In this document: piece after piece, positions 17,247 through 26,484 of the stretch
Numbering within the stretch: the first letter of the stretch is position 1
Layout: each line of letters opens with the position of its first letter
DNA from: Nostoc sp. KVJ3
Lineage (GTDB): Bacteria > Cyanobacteriota > Cyanobacteriia > Cyanobacteriales > Nostocaceae
DNA length: 64,000 bases
Assembly (NCBI RefSeq): GCF_026127265.1
Contig: NZ_WWFG01000001.1
Coordinates: 3,709,501-3,773,500 of the forward strand
Reading direction: 5' to 3'
Program-made: the position numbers and the translations under genes
The notes under the pieces: model-generated
Seen by the model: the letters and a program-made list of their open reading frames with translations, nothing else
Told to the model about the DNA's origin: nothing
The model's database searches: none

Positions 17247-18506
17247 ATGAAAAAAACGTTACTACCTGCCTTGCGGTCAAAAAACTACCGTCTGTTTTTT
17301 GCCGGACAAAGTGTTTCCCTAATTGGGACATGGATGACGCAACTGGCGACGATTTGGCTAGTTTATGACTTGACAAATTCCCCATTAATGCTAGGAGTTG
17401 TCGGATTTTCGAGTCAAATTCCTAGCTTTTTTCTAGCTCCCTTTGGTGGAGTATTTGTAGACCGATTTTCTCGATATCGTACCTTAATTGGTACACAAGT
17501 CTTGGCGATGATTCAATCGTTAACGTTAGCAGTGCTGGCGCTGACTGGTGTAATTGAGGTATGGCACATCATCGCTTTGAGCTTGTGTCAAGGATTTATT
17601 AACGCCTTAGATGCGCCAGCCCGCCAAGCATTTGTGCCAGAACTGGTTGAACGCAGAGAAGATTTGGCTAATGCGATCGCTATCAATTCTACCACGATCA
17701 ACGGTGCGCGGTTAATTGGCCCTGCGATCGGGGGTTTATTAATAGCTAGTGTTGGAACTGGCTATTGTTTTTTAATAGATGGTTTGAGTTATATTGCTGT
17801 CATCGCCGCTTTATTGGCAATGAAAGTTAAACCGTGGCAATATTCGGTAACTGACGGTAATCCCTTGCAAAAAGTTAAAGAGGGATTTGTATATGCCTTT
17901 AGCTTTCCACCCATTCGCTCGATTTTATTGCTATCAGCTTTAGTCAGCCTGATGGGACTGCAAAATACTATTTTAGTACCAGTTATTGCAGAACAAATTC
18001 TCAAAGGTGGTGCAGAAACCTTGGGGTTTTTGATGGCCGCGTCTGGAGTTGGAGCCTTAACTGGTGGTATTTATCTAGCTACACGCCAAACAATCTTAGG
18101 AATTGGTAACTTGATAGCCTTAGCTCCAGCAATTTTAGGAACTGGTCTAATTGCCTTTTCTTTGTCTAAATTTTTACCATTTTCCTTATTTACAATGTTA
18201 TTTGTGGGCTTAGGGACAATTCTTCAAATTGCTGCTAGCAATACATTTTTACAAACAATAGTTGAAGATGACAAACGTGGACGATTAATGAGCTTATACA
18301 CAATGTCATTTTTGGGGATGATTCCCGTGGGTAATTTATTAGGTGGTGTATTAGCGAGTCATATCGGTGCTACTAACACTTTAATTATTGATGGTATAGC
18401 TTGTATTTTAGGCTCTATAGTTTTTAGCAGACAGTTGCCTAATTTAAGGCAAATCATGCGTCCAATTTATGAAAAAAAGGGCATTGTAATAATTAATAAA
18501 GATTAG
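17247..18506 (+). CDS. MFS transporter (EntS-like)
   Basis: A 419-residue inner-membrane permease with about twelve hydrophobic segments. The N-terminus MKKTLLPALRSKNYRLFFAG leads into GQSVSLIGTWMTQLATIWLVYD, a pattern typical of the EntS/drug-type MFS group. The loop 2-3 motif appears as GGVFVDRFSRYRTLIG. The transported compound is not known. It is flanked by the HlyD adaptor and the DHA2 pump on the same strand with gaps of about 400 and 180 bases, so it may be separately promoted while belonging to the same efflux locus. Confidence 0.88.
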   Translation: MKKTLLPALRSKNYRLFFAGQSVSLIGTWMTQLATIWLVYDLTNSPLMLGVVGFSSQIPSFFLAPFGGVFVDRFSRYRTLIGTQVLAMIQSLTLAVLALTGVIEVWHIIALSLCQGFINALDAPARQAFVPELVERREDLANAIAINSTTINGARLIGPAIGGLLIASVGTGYCFLIDGLSYIAVIAALLAMKVKPWQYSVTDGNPLQKVKEGFVYAFSFPPIRSILLLSALVSLMGLQNTILVPVIAEQILKGGAETLGFLMAASGVGALTGGIYLATRQTILGIGNLIALAPAILGTGLIAFSLSKFLPFSLFTMLFVGLGTILQIAASNTFLQTIVEDDKRGRLMSLYTMSFLGMIPVGNLLGGVLASHIGATNTLIIDGIACILGSIVFSRQLPNLRQIMRPIYEKKGIVIINKD

Positions 18507-18689
18507 AATAAAAAGCTTAAATAGATGGTATAAAATTTATCTGAGAAAAATTAATAGCCCAAGAATTGGAATCAAGATGCTGTTTCTTATCCTCTAGGCG
18601 CACAAAATTCATTCTGAATACTGATTCCCGACTATTGAATTCTATTTGATAATAATTTTGTTACTTAACTTTGAAACAGGTAAAATGCT

Positions 18690-20285
18690 ATGGCTAATAC
18701 GGGTGTAATTCGTCAGCAAGGGCAAAACTCTGCTGTACCACCAGAACGTGTACCGCTAAGAACCTGGATTGGTGTATTAGCAAGTATGCTTGGTGCATTT
18801 ATGGCGGTATTAGATATTCAAATAACTAATGCTTCGCTGCAAGATATTCAAGCAAGTTTAGGAGCAACTTTAGAAGAAGGTTCTTGGATTTCTACAGCGT
18901 ATCTCGTAGCAGAAATTGTGGTAATTCCTCTAACAGGATGGCTATCACGGGTATTTTCTCTACAGCGTTATCTGTTAGTAAATACAGCCCTATTTATTTT
19001 CTTTTCGATCTGCTGTGCTTGGTCATGGGATCTCAATTCCATGATTTTATTTCGCGCCTTACAAGGTTTTAGTGGGGGAGTATTAATTCCCACCGCCATG
19101 ACAGTTGTATTAACGACCTTACCGCAATCTAAGCAATCAGTTGGATTGGCTGCATTTGGCTTTAGTGCAGTTTTTGCCCCTTCAATTGGCCCGACAATAG
19201 GAGGTTGGTTAACAGAAAACTTCGGTTGGGAATATAACTTTTATATAAATGTAATTCCAGGGGTATTAATGCTAGCCGGCGTTTGGTATGGAATTAAGCA
19301 AGAACTACCCCAAATGAATTTACTGAAAGAAGGCGATTGGTGGGGAATTATGGCGATGGCTATTGGGTTAGGTTCCCTGCAAGTTGTTTTAGAAGAAGGT
19401 AGCCGCAAAGATTGGTTTAGTTCAGCTTTGATTGTGCGTTTAAGTATAGTAGCAGCAATTTTTATAGCGCTATTCTTTTTAATAGAATTAACTCGTAAAA
19501 AACCATTTATTAATTTGCGACTTTTACTTCGGCGTAACTTCGGTTTAGCCAGTATTGTTAATGTCTCGCTAGGCGTAGGATTGTATGGCTCAATTTATGT
19601 TTTACCATTATATCTTGCTCAAATTCAAAAATATAATGCGCTGCAAATTGGTGAAGTGTTGATTTGGGCTGGAATTCCGCAGTTATTTATTATTCCTTTA
19701 ATACCTAGATTGATGAAACGCATTGATGTGCGTTTAATGGTGGCTATCGGTGTAACTTTGTTTTCCATCAGTGCATTTATGAACTCTGGAATGACTAATG
19801 AAACTGGATTAGAACAGCTACGATGGTCGCAATTTGTGCGAGCAATGGGACAACCCCTAATTATGGTACCACTTAGTTCTATTGCCACTGCTGGGTTGAG
19901 TCCGAAAGAAGCAGGTTCAGCTAGTGGGTTATTTAATATGATGCGGAATATGGGCGGTTCTATAGGAATTGCATCTTTAGCAACTTTATTAACTAACAGA
20001 GAGCAATTTCACTCCAATAGATTAGGTGATGGAATATCTTTATATAATCCAGAAACTCAACAGCGAATTGACCAAATGACACAGTATTTTATTAGCAAAG
20101 GAGCAGATTTAAGTACAGCTAAAAATGAAGCGATCGCAGCTATATCTAATATAGTCCGCCGGGAAGCTTATGTAATGGCTTTTAACGATTGTTTCTACTT
20201 TATTGGCATTGCTTTGTTACTCAGTGGCATTGCCATTTTATTTTTGAAAAAGGTGAAGCCAAGTGGTGGTGCTGTCGCACATTAA
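18690..20285 (+). CDS. DHA2-family multidrug MFS transporter (EmrB/QacA type)
   Basis: A 531-residue permease, the length expected for the 14-helix DHA2 class. Motifs: AVLDIQITNASLQDIQASLG in helix 1 (the D-x-x-x-x-N-V/A-A motif of EmrB), GWLSRVFSLQRYLLVNTALF in loop 2-3 (motif A) and GPTIGGWLTENFGWEYNFYI (motif C). With the HlyD adaptor upstream it forms a pump/adaptor pair like EmrAB. The start ATG is preceded by AAACAGGTAAA. No outer-membrane TolC partner lies in the window, so the system would use one encoded elsewhere. Confidence 0.93.
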   Translation: MANTGVIRQQGQNSAVPPERVPLRTWIGVLASMLGAFMAVLDIQITNASLQDIQASLGATLEEGSWISTAYLVAEIVVIPLTGWLSRVFSLQRYLLVNTALFIFFSICCAWSWDLNSMILFRALQGFSGGVLIPTAMTVVLTTLPQSKQSVGLAAFGFSAVFAPSIGPTIGGWLTENFGWEYNFYINVIPGVLMLAGVWYGIKQELPQMNLLKEGDWWGIMAMAIGLGSLQVVLEEGSRKDWFSSALIVRLSIVAAIFIALFFLIELTRKKPFINLRLLLRRNFGLASIVNVSLGVGLYGSIYVLPLYLAQIQKYNALQIGEVLIWAGIPQLFIIPLIPRLMKRIDVRLMVAIGVTLFSISAFMNSGMTNETGLEQLRWSQFVRAMGQPLIMVPLSSIATAGLSPKEAGSASGLFNMMRNMGGSIGIASLATLLTNREQFHSNRLGDGISLYNPETQQRIDQMTQYFISKGADLSTAKNEAIAAISNIVRREAYVMAFNDCFYFIGIALLLSGIAILFLKKVKPSGGAVAH

Positions 20286-20316
20286 ATTAGTTCTATAGGT
20301 TAAAATATTTGGTAAA

Positions 20317-20487
20317 ATTACTAAGGTAGTAAAATACCAACAAGGACAGTGGGTACTTTACCCTTATGAAAAAGAGCAAGAAGTGCATTTAGCTAGCGTT
20401 GATTTTAGGTGTGCGATGCCTACGACGGGCTACGCCTACGCAGAAGTATATGAAGATGTAGCATTGATAGATGATATTATTTCCTAA
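20317..20487 (+). pseudogene. Relic of a Uma2-family (DUF820) gene, C-terminal part
   Basis: A start-less open frame reads TKVVKYQQGQWVLYPYEKEQ, then EVHLASVDFRCA, then VYEDVALIDDIIS and a stop. The spacing of the W-x-L-x-x-Y, I/L-x-L-x-S and I/V-Y-E-D-V elements matches the usual end of cyanobacterial Uma2 proteins. Between the last two elements is the 27-bp dispersed repeat GATGCCTACGACGGGCTACG (20415-20441), which adds nine residues without breaking the frame. The rest of the gene is missing. Its stop overlaps the stop of a complete, oppositely oriented Uma2 gene. Confidence 0.55.
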
Positions 20488-21284
20488 TCTAACATTTCTG
20501 GGTCAATTCCTAAAGCATTGAGTTGTTCAACAGAGAGCAATCGCAATTTCTCTGTAATTAAGAGCCGCTTCCGTCGTTCAGTTTCAGCCCTTTGTCGCTC
20601 AACTTGGGCCCGTTCTTCACCAGTTAGCAGTAAATTTCCTTGTGCATCCCACCAGCGTAACCAAGGTAACTCTGCATTCTGATAAAATCCCTGCCAAATT
20701 CCCAACTCTACCCCTAAAGGAGCAATTGGGTAATGTCCGCGTTCATTAGGTTTCATCAATTGGTAGGTATTATCGATTAGATGATAAACCTCAATCTGGG
20801 CTTTTGCTACTTCATAAATCCCATAATAAGGGACTCGAATCGCTTGCTCATAAACCCAAAATTTACCAACATTTCCACCCTCCCCTTGAGATGGCGGCGT
20901 GTTATCTCGTTCTTCAGAACCATCTCCAGAGACGAATTCCAGCGCAATTAACGGCGCGATGTACTCCTTCCACAACACATAAGAACGCCGCATTTTACCA
21001 TTGAGAGTAGGCGGTACATTTGGTATATAAAACCAATCGGGTGCTTCAGCACCTTTCTCAGGAGGATCTGTTAATCGCCAGTAGATACCGGAATCTTGTC
21101 CAATACAATATTGACCGTTAGGATGGTATTGTTCTAGAACTGGTTTAATTGAATCTGTAATTAAAATGCTTTGGGGATGCTCCTGAAGATTTTTCACAAA
21201 TGTACCATCTGAGTCTGGTAGCTGGGTGTGATCGGGTAAAGTTAATGCCGATAGGAAAGTCACGTCGCTTTGCTCCGAATTCAA
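20484..21284 (-). CDS. Uma2 family (DUF820) putative restriction-endonuclease-like protein
   Basis: A 266-residue soluble protein with the PD-(D/E)xK-like core seen in Uma2: EAPDWFYIPNVPP near 79-91, then APLIALEFVSGDGSEERD (an acidic E near 115) and VYEQAIRVPYYGIYEV. It ends in a charged coiled coil (ERAQVERQRAETERRKRLLI) and the tail LGIDPEMLD, a C-terminal module common in cyanobacterial members. Cyanobacterial genomes hold dozens of paralogs; their function is unproven. A second member lies at 42900-43613 and a relic at 20317-20487. Confidence 0.85.
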   Translation of the reverse strand: MNSEQSDVTFLSALTLPDHTQLPDSDGTFVKNLQEHPQSILITDSIKPVLEQYHPNGQYCIGQDSGIYWRLTDPPEKGAEAPDWFYIPNVPPTLNGKMRRSYVLWKEYIAPLIALEFVSGDGSEERDNTPPSQGEGGNVGKFWVYEQAIRVPYYGIYEVAKAQIEVYHLIDNTYQLMKPNERGHYPIAPLGVELGIWQGFYQNAELPWLRWWDAQGNLLLTGEERAQVERQRAETERRKRLLITEKLRLLSVEQLNALGIDPEMLD

Positions 21285-21314
21285 AATTATGGGCTTGAAT
21301 AGCGCTAATATTTG

Positions 21315-22547
21315 CTACAACTTTGCTTTCGAGATTTTTTCAATTTGTCCATTAAAATATGCTTCTTCATGTTTGAGTTTTTGCGCTAATTCTAACCCTT
21401 TTTTAAAAGCTGTTAGTGCTTGAGGAAAATCTTTCCGTTCTAGATATAACTGCCCAATTTGGTCATAAGCTTCCATCATCCCGTAAAAGTTGGCAGACTG
21501 CTCCTGTGTCTGCACGAGAATTTGGCTAACCTGCAAAGCCTCATCTATTTGTCCTTGAGAATGGTACAGCGCAATTAACTTCTGTAAAGCGTCACCAGCC
21601 CGAACGTATTCGTTTAATTGCCAAGCAGTAGTATAAGCTTCTTGATAATTTTTAAAAGCTTCTAGCAATAAGTTAGGATCTTTCTTGGCTAGAGATTCGT
21701 AATTTGCAGCGATCGCTAGCTTTAATTCTGGTATCCCAGTCAGATTATTTTCACTAACGTAAATTTCTACCAGTTTATTAAGTACATTCAATGATTGCTG
21801 CGGTTGTTTTGTTTGCTCGTAAATGTAAGCTAGCCGTTGCAGATATGTTACCTCGTTTACAGCGTCACCTTGAGAAGTAGCTAAACCCAACAATTCCTCG
21901 TAGACTGGGGCAGCTTTGGGATAATCAAACCAACTCAAATCTAGTTCCCCAATTGTCTTAAGGATTTCTACCAGTGCTACTGTATCCTTCTGCTGTCGTA
22001 CCACTAACAAAACTTGGTTGTAAGCTTCTAGAGCTTCTTTAGACGATCGCACATTTTGGTAAGCTTGACCTAGCGATCGCCACAATTCTAGATCGACTTG
22101 GGCAGTTTTTTTCTGGGATTCTGCTTGCTTTTGAATTGCTTGCAATCGCTGCGTAATATACTTTACTTCATCTCCATTATTTTGGTTCCAGGCGATCGCC
22201 CCAACTCGTGATAATGCTTGCACCTCTGCTAATGAACCTAAAAACCGCCGCAAGCGAAGTTCCCGGTTCCAAATTTCAAAGGCTGTCACCTGATCCCCTC
22301 CTTGCAATTTCGCCGCTGCTTCTCGATTTAAGGCATCCAGCGCTGGTTCTAAATTTTGCTGTTCTTCGAGAGTTAATGGCTGTTTATCTTTGGGCAAACG
22401 TGGTAGCAGTGGATCGGGTGTAGTAATTTCTAGGGGATTAGGAGGAAATTGATCTGGTGGTTTGGGCTTTTGACTATCTGCCGCCAGCGTCAAGGAGTTG
22501 CTAGAGAGGATAGCGGCAGTCACAATTACAATTAAGCGCCTGAGCAT
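21315..22547 (-). CDS. Secreted TPR-repeat protein
   Basis: A 410-residue protein with a cleavable-looking signal peptide (residues 1-22, RRLIVIVTAAILSSNSLTLA then AD). A Pro-rich linker follows (PKPPDQFPPNPLEITTPDPL). The rest, about 60-410, consists of helical tetratricopeptide-type repeats of about 40 residues, for example GQAYQNVRSSKEALEAYNQV, LQRLAYIYEQTKQPQQSLNV and YDQIGQLYLERKDFPQALTA. It is probably periplasmic or cell-surface and binds partner proteins. Partner and pathway cannot be told from context. It precedes a coiled-coil gene upstream on the same strand (gap 55 bases), so the two may be co-expressed. Confidence 0.85.
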   Translation of the reverse strand: MLRRLIVIVTAAILSSNSLTLAADSQKPKPPDQFPPNPLEITTPDPLLPRLPKDKQPLTLEEQQNLEPALDALNREAAAKLQGGDQVTAFEIWNRELRLRRFLGSLAEVQALSRVGAIAWNQNNGDEVKYITQRLQAIQKQAESQKKTAQVDLELWRSLGQAYQNVRSSKEALEAYNQVLLVVRQQKDTVALVEILKTIGELDLSWFDYPKAAPVYEELLGLATSQGDAVNEVTYLQRLAYIYEQTKQPQQSLNVLNKLVEIYVSENNLTGIPELKLAIAANYESLAKKDPNLLLEAFKNYQEAYTTAWQLNEYVRAGDALQKLIALYHSQGQIDEALQVSQILVQTQEQSANFYGMMEAYDQIGQLYLERKDFPQALTAFKKGLELAQKLKHEEAYFNGQIEKISKAKL

Positions 22548-22602
22548 GGGTACTTTACCTTGCCTTGAGTTAGTTAGATGAGGTAATTATCCTCATGCCC
22601 TA

Positions 22603-23067
22603 TTATTTACTTTCTTTTTCTGCTGCGGCTCGTTCCCGTGTCAAACTATCAATAGCGTCACCCAAGGCAGTAGTCAGACTATTGCGGGTTTGGGCGTGGT
22701 TGTCTTGCTCAATTTTCAAAGCTTGCAAGAGGCGATCGCGTTCTTTGATGACAGCGATGAGTTTAGCTTGCAAGTCCTCCACAGATTTTAGTTGTTCTAT
22801 TTCTTCTTTAATCGCTGTTTCTGGTGTCCCAGCAGCCAATGTCTCAACCTCAAAACCTCGGAGTTTATGCAAGTCAGCCTTTAGGGATGCGATCGCCTGT
22901 TGGGATAGTTGGGCATCTGTGCGGCGTTGTTCTGCTTCTATGTTGTAAAGCTGTCGCCATTTTTGGGCACTTTCCCAAGCCGTATCGCGATCGCTCTGAA
23001 GTCCCGCCATCTGCTCTCTGAGTTCCTGGATTTCTGTCAACCACTGTTGTGTAAAATCTTGATTCAT
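22603..23067 (-). CDS. Coiled-coil protein, hypothetical
   Basis: A 154-residue, highly charged protein that is almost wholly predicted helix. Heptad-like hydrophobic spacing runs from about residue 10 to 75 and from 85 to 150 (LREQMAGLQSDRDTAWESAQ; LIAVIKERDRLLQALKIEQD). No membrane segment or signal is present. It is transcribed just before the secreted TPR gene. Function is unknown. The frame and composition are convincingly coding, and an ATG start lies at 23067. Confidence 0.8.
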   Translation of the reverse strand: MNQDFTQQWLTEIQELREQMAGLQSDRDTAWESAQKWRQLYNIEAEQRRTDAQLSQQAIASLKADLHKLRGFEVETLAAGTPETAIKEEIEQLKSVEDLQAKLIAVIKERDRLLQALKIEQDNHAQTRNSLTTALGDAIDSLTRERAAAEKESK

Positions 23068-23225
23068 AAATAGTTATGGGAAATGGGGCATTGGGTATTT
23101 GATTCCTAACTCCTAAATCAGCACTACTCCCCTACTCGGTATTCTTGCGGGAAAAAGATAAATGCGATCGCTACACAAAATTTGGCACAGTAGTTAAGAA
23201 ACCTAAACAGTTTTAACTCTAAATC

Positions 23226-24131
23226 ATGCCACAGCCTCGTTTTTTTCGCTTCTTTCGCCACCTTAATTGGCGCACGCTCAAAAAAACTTTTGCGAGGACA
23301 ATCGAAAGACGACTTTTAGGACTTGCCTCGGAAATCGCTTACAATGCCATGTTATCGCTGTTTCCAGCAATTCTGGCTCTGATTACAGCCATTGGCTTAT
23401 TAGCAGAATCTTTGCAAGCCACCTTTAAACAATTAGCGCTTCAACTCAGTCAAGTTCTACCTGACGAAGCCTTAATTCTAATTCGTGATTTTGCTACCAC
23501 AGAGATTACCAACTCCAAAAACAGCGGTTTATTTTCTCTAAGCTTTGTATTAGCAATTTGGACTGCTTCAGGGGCGGTGAGTACCGCAATGACAGCCCTC
23601 GATCAAATCCATCAAATTCCTTCCGAAAAGATCCGTCCTTTTTGGAAAGCCAAGATTGTCTCTCTAGGATTAACAGTCGGGACTATGTTGCTTTTAGTGT
23701 TGGCTTCTTTTTTGGTGTTTACTAGCGACTGGCTTTTGGCTATGGTAGTGCGCGAAAATGGTTCCCTGATCTTTTTGTTGCATCTTTGGAAGCTGTTACG
23801 CTGGCCTTTAGCTTTAAGTATTGTTGCGATCGCCTTTGGCTTTGTCTATCGTTATGGGCCAAGTGCGTGGAATCCAGGCACGCCAATGATGCCTGGAGCA
23901 ATTTTAGCAGCTGTTTTTTGGGCAATATTGTCTGCCCTATTTCGGCTTTATGTGGCGAATTTTGGCAATTATAATAAAGTATATGGTGCTGTAGGAGCCG
24001 TGATAGTTTTAATGCTCTGGCTGTCAATGAGCGCTGCTGTTTTGTTAATCGGCGATCAGTTGAACGTGACAGTCGGTGAAGATATGCGCCCAAAAGCGCA
24101 GTTACAACCTAACGAAAATATTCATTTGTAA
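23226..24131 (+). CDS. YihY/BrkB family membrane protein
   Basis: A 301-residue inner-membrane protein with about six hydrophobic segments. Family features include the N-terminal ASEIAYNAMLSLFPAILALI (helix 1), the small-residue stretch SGAVSTAMTALDQI, and RYGPSAWNPGTPMMPGAILA before helix 5, then YGAVGAVIVLMLWLSMSAAVL at the end. Once thought to be RNase BN, the family is now regarded as a membrane protein of unsettled role. It starts with ATG and is followed closely by the DUF4112 gene (gap about 80 bases). Confidence 0.92.
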   Translation: MPQPRFFRFFRHLNWRTLKKTFARTIERRLLGLASEIAYNAMLSLFPAILALITAIGLLAESLQATFKQLALQLSQVLPDEALILIRDFATTEITNSKNSGLFSLSFVLAIWTASGAVSTAMTALDQIHQIPSEKIRPFWKAKIVSLGLTVGTMLLLVLASFLVFTSDWLLAMVVRENGSLIFLLHLWKLLRWPLALSIVAIAFGFVYRYGPSAWNPGTPMMPGAILAAVFWAILSALFRLYVANFGNYNKVYGAVGAVIVLMLWLSMSAAVLLIGDQLNVTVGEDMRPKAQLQPNENIHL

Positions 24132-24212
24132 ATCCCTGAGAAAACTTTTGACAAATCTCAGTAGGGGAGTAGAATATCTAACGATTCAATATAATAATTA
24201 GCGATCGCCTTC

Positions 24213-24719
24213 ATGCCAGATTCTCCTGCTCGATTTTCAATGATTGAACCTGATGCCAAAGCACCCACCCTGAAGCGCTTGCGTCAGTTAAGTCGGCTGC
24301 TAGATAATGCGATTACCATTCCTGGTACAAAAATTGGTTTTGGTCTAGATCCAATTATCGGACTGCTACCTATTGGTGGTGATTTTTTGGGAGTCATGTT
24401 TTCTAGCTATATCATCCTAGAAGCAGCGCGCTTGGGTGTATCTAGAGCCACTTTAGGCAAAATGGTTTTTAATGTGATCGTTGATGGCTTGGTAGGTGCT
24501 GTCCCCGTTTTAGGAGACCTTTTTGATTTTGCCTGGACAGCTAACAGTTACAATATCAAGCTCTTGGAAGAATATTTAAAGTTTCCTAGCGAGCAAAGGA
24601 GTGCAGATAGGTGGTTTATCGTTGCCCTCTTGATTGGATTGTTACTAATTTCCATTATTTTAGTAGCATTACCGGTGATATTAATTAGAATTCTGTGGAA
24701 TGCTGTAACAGGCGGCTAA
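24213..24719 (+). CDS. DUF4112 domain protein
   Basis: A 168-residue protein. The family core reads LARLLDNAITIP-type (here LSRLLDNAITIPGTKIGFGL), then DPIIGLLPIGGDFLGVMFSS and VDGLVGAVPVLGDLFDFAWT; the repeated G-x-x-P-x-x-G-D pattern is the hallmark. A C-terminal hydrophobic helix (about 140-163) anchors it in the membrane. The function of DUF4112 is unknown. It follows the YihY gene on the same strand. Confidence 0.9.
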   Translation: MPDSPARFSMIEPDAKAPTLKRLRQLSRLLDNAITIPGTKIGFGLDPIIGLLPIGGDFLGVMFSSYIILEAARLGVSRATLGKMVFNVIVDGLVGAVPVLGDLFDFAWTANSYNIKLLEEYLKFPSEQRSADRWFIVALLIGLLLISIILVALPVILIRILWNAVTGG

Positions 24720-24878
24720 AATAATTCGTAATTCGTAATACTGCCTTCGGCGAGAAGCAAGCTACGTAATTCGTAGTTAAGTTTTGCAAATCGGATTTAT
24801 AGCCCGATACAAAGCTTGCCGCGACTCGACTGAGCGATAGCCGAACGTCTTGTTTGCAGGGGAATCAAATCCCCATAA

Positions 24879-25832
24879 TTGGTTCAATTATTTATTGATA
24901 AAGGAATGAAAGATTGGTGGCAAGCCACCTTCCCTAAAGGGCGGCAAAATTTAATTATTACTGATGCTAAAGGGTATCCGGTACAAATTGCTTATGGCGA
25001 AAAAGGCAGAGGTAAGCCGCTCATTTTATTACATGGTATGGGTAGTTGGAGCTATAATTGGCGACACAGTATAGCTCCATTGTCTAAACATTTTCGGGTA
25101 ATTTGTTTTGATGCTAAAGGTTTTGGTTTTTCCGAAAAACCATTTTTTCGTAGAGAACACAACGGTCATCAAGTTATTGAATTTCAAAGAATTATTCAGG
25201 CATTATGTGATGAACCACCAGTGATTGTAGCTGAATCTCTGGGGGGATTAGTCGCCCTTGCTCTTGCTCAACAACATCCGCAGTTAATTGGACAGCTTGT
25301 AGTCGTAAATGTACCTGTTTTTACCGAAAATCTACCCCATTGGGCTATGTGGTTACTTGCCCAAACACCACTAGAAGTAATACAAACAATTGACTCCTTA
25401 CGTCTGGCATATTTGTTTGCACCTCTATTGAGAGAAATTATGGCAATAGAAAGACGTGGGGTATTATTTGATCCGTCAATTTTGACACAAGAAGATGTCT
25501 ATTGGATAACTTACCCGTTTATTGAATTTCCTGGTACGATCGCTAAAGTCGCCGAAGAGTTACAAATAGCAGCGCGAGAAATTGAGAATTGGCAAGAAAA
25601 TAAGCCAAATATGCTTACCCAAATTCAAAATAATCTAAGTGCAATTAAGTGTCCTACCCTAGTTTTGTGGGGAGATCAAGATAGTTGGTTTCCTGCTAGT
25701 CATGGTGAAAAATTACATCAGCATATCCCTAATTCTAAATTCCAAATTTTGTCTAACTGCTATCACGATGCTTCAACTGGTGCTTTTAAGGAATTGAATG
25801 CAGCGATTCTTCAGTTTTTACGGGATACTTGA
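24879..25832 (+). CDS. Alpha/beta-fold hydrolase
   Basis: A 317-residue soluble hydrolase. The oxyanion segment is LILLHGMGSWSYNWRHSIAPL (about 49-69). The nucleophile elbow is VAESLGGLVALALAQ, with Ser near 121 in G/E-x-S-x-G context, here ESLGG. The acid lies in LVLWGDQDSWFPASHG (Asp near 270) and the His in NCYHDASTG (near 296). Substrate is unknown; such enzymes range from esterases to chlorophyll-related hydrolases. The start at 24879 is TTG. An ATG at 24906 is an alternative, and neither has a convincing ribosome site. A strong hairpin terminator follows the stop. Confidence 0.85.
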   Translation: MVQLFIDKGMKDWWQATFPKGRQNLIITDAKGYPVQIAYGEKGRGKPLILLHGMGSWSYNWRHSIAPLSKHFRVICFDAKGFGFSEKPFFRREHNGHQVIEFQRIIQALCDEPPVIVAESLGGLVALALAQQHPQLIGQLVVVNVPVFTENLPHWAMWLLAQTPLEVIQTIDSLRLAYLFAPLLREIMAIERRGVLFDPSILTQEDVYWITYPFIEFPGTIAKVAEELQIAAREIENWQENKPNMLTQIQNNLSAIKCPTLVLWGDQDSWFPASHGEKLHQHIPNSKFQILSNCYHDASTGAFKELNAAILQFLRDT

Positions 25833-25840
25833 GAGGCTTA

Positions 25841-25871
25841 GATCCCCGACTTTTTTGAGAAGTCGGGGATC
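25841..25871 (+). terminator. Hairpin terminator after the hydrolase gene
   Basis: GATCCCCGACTT/AAGTCGGGGATC forms a 12-bp stem with loop TTTTTGA. The inner GACTT...AAGTC with TTGAG loop is shared with the hairpins at 44943 and 45735, so this terminator type is itself a dispersed repeat. A T-tract is weak. Confidence 0.55.
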
Positions 25872-25935
25872 TAGGGATCTAGATAAAAAGAGAGTGGGAG
25901 GAAGCATATCAGTCAGCTTTCAAACTCCCACTCTG

Positions 25936-26045
25936 CATTTGCTACTGAAGTGAACAGGAATGTATACAGACGTTGCCCATTATTTGGGGGCTAATGCGTA
26001 GTTCAACAACGCCCATACGCATTTTGATATTCCTGTTGTAGCAAA
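25936..26045. other. Multi-stem inverted-repeat region, possible structured RNA
   Basis: The outer arms GCATTTGCTAC and GTAGCAAATGC are perfect complements. Just inside, AACAGGAAT pairs with ATTCCTGTT. Further in, AATGCGTA pairs with TACGCATT around a 14-base loop. Three nested complementary segments in 110 bases, with unpaired bulges, look more like a folded RNA or a compact mobile repeat than chance. Nothing resembling it was seen elsewhere in the window. Confidence 0.4.
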
Positions 26046-26067
26046 TGCCAAACCTGATTATTAATAT

Positions 26068-26328
26068 TTATCCGCTGAGAAAAATCCTCTGCAAATAATT
26101 TATTAGAGATAGTTTTTGTAAATCACTTAATAAATAGTGTTTTACAAAGTTAATTTGCTTGCGTGGTAGACCCTGATCAAGAAACCCTTGAAGTCGTTTA
26201 TCTTTATACAATTTAGCTTGGTGAATCAGAAGATGGTTGCCATTTTGCCAGGTTTTGAAATTTCCTAATTGGGGTGTTTTTTGTGTTTTAGCAGAAGTAA
26301 TTAATTGAGGATTGAGGGGTTTTACCCC
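26068..26328 (-). pseudogene. Start-less gene fragment of unknown family
   Basis: The minus strand is open for 86 codons between TAG at 26329-26331 and TAA at 26068-26070, without ATG, GTG or TTG in the first half. The translation looks protein-like: TWQNGNHLLIHQAKLYKDKR, then LQGFLDQGLPRKQINFVKHY, then LLSDLQKLSLINYLQRIF. It may be the 3' remnant of a lost gene. No family is recognised, and chance cannot be excluded in AT-rich DNA. Confidence 0.3.
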
Positions 26329-26484
26329 CTATTCATTCAGCGACAGTTTTATGGGATTTGCTAATACCGCGTAAGTCCTATTAGTTAACGAGTCCTTGAA
26401 CTCCGTTAATGAAAAATATCTAACCATTCTTGAATTTACAGGGTGAGCGTGTAGTAAAATTTGCTCACCTCCGTAAAGTGGAAC

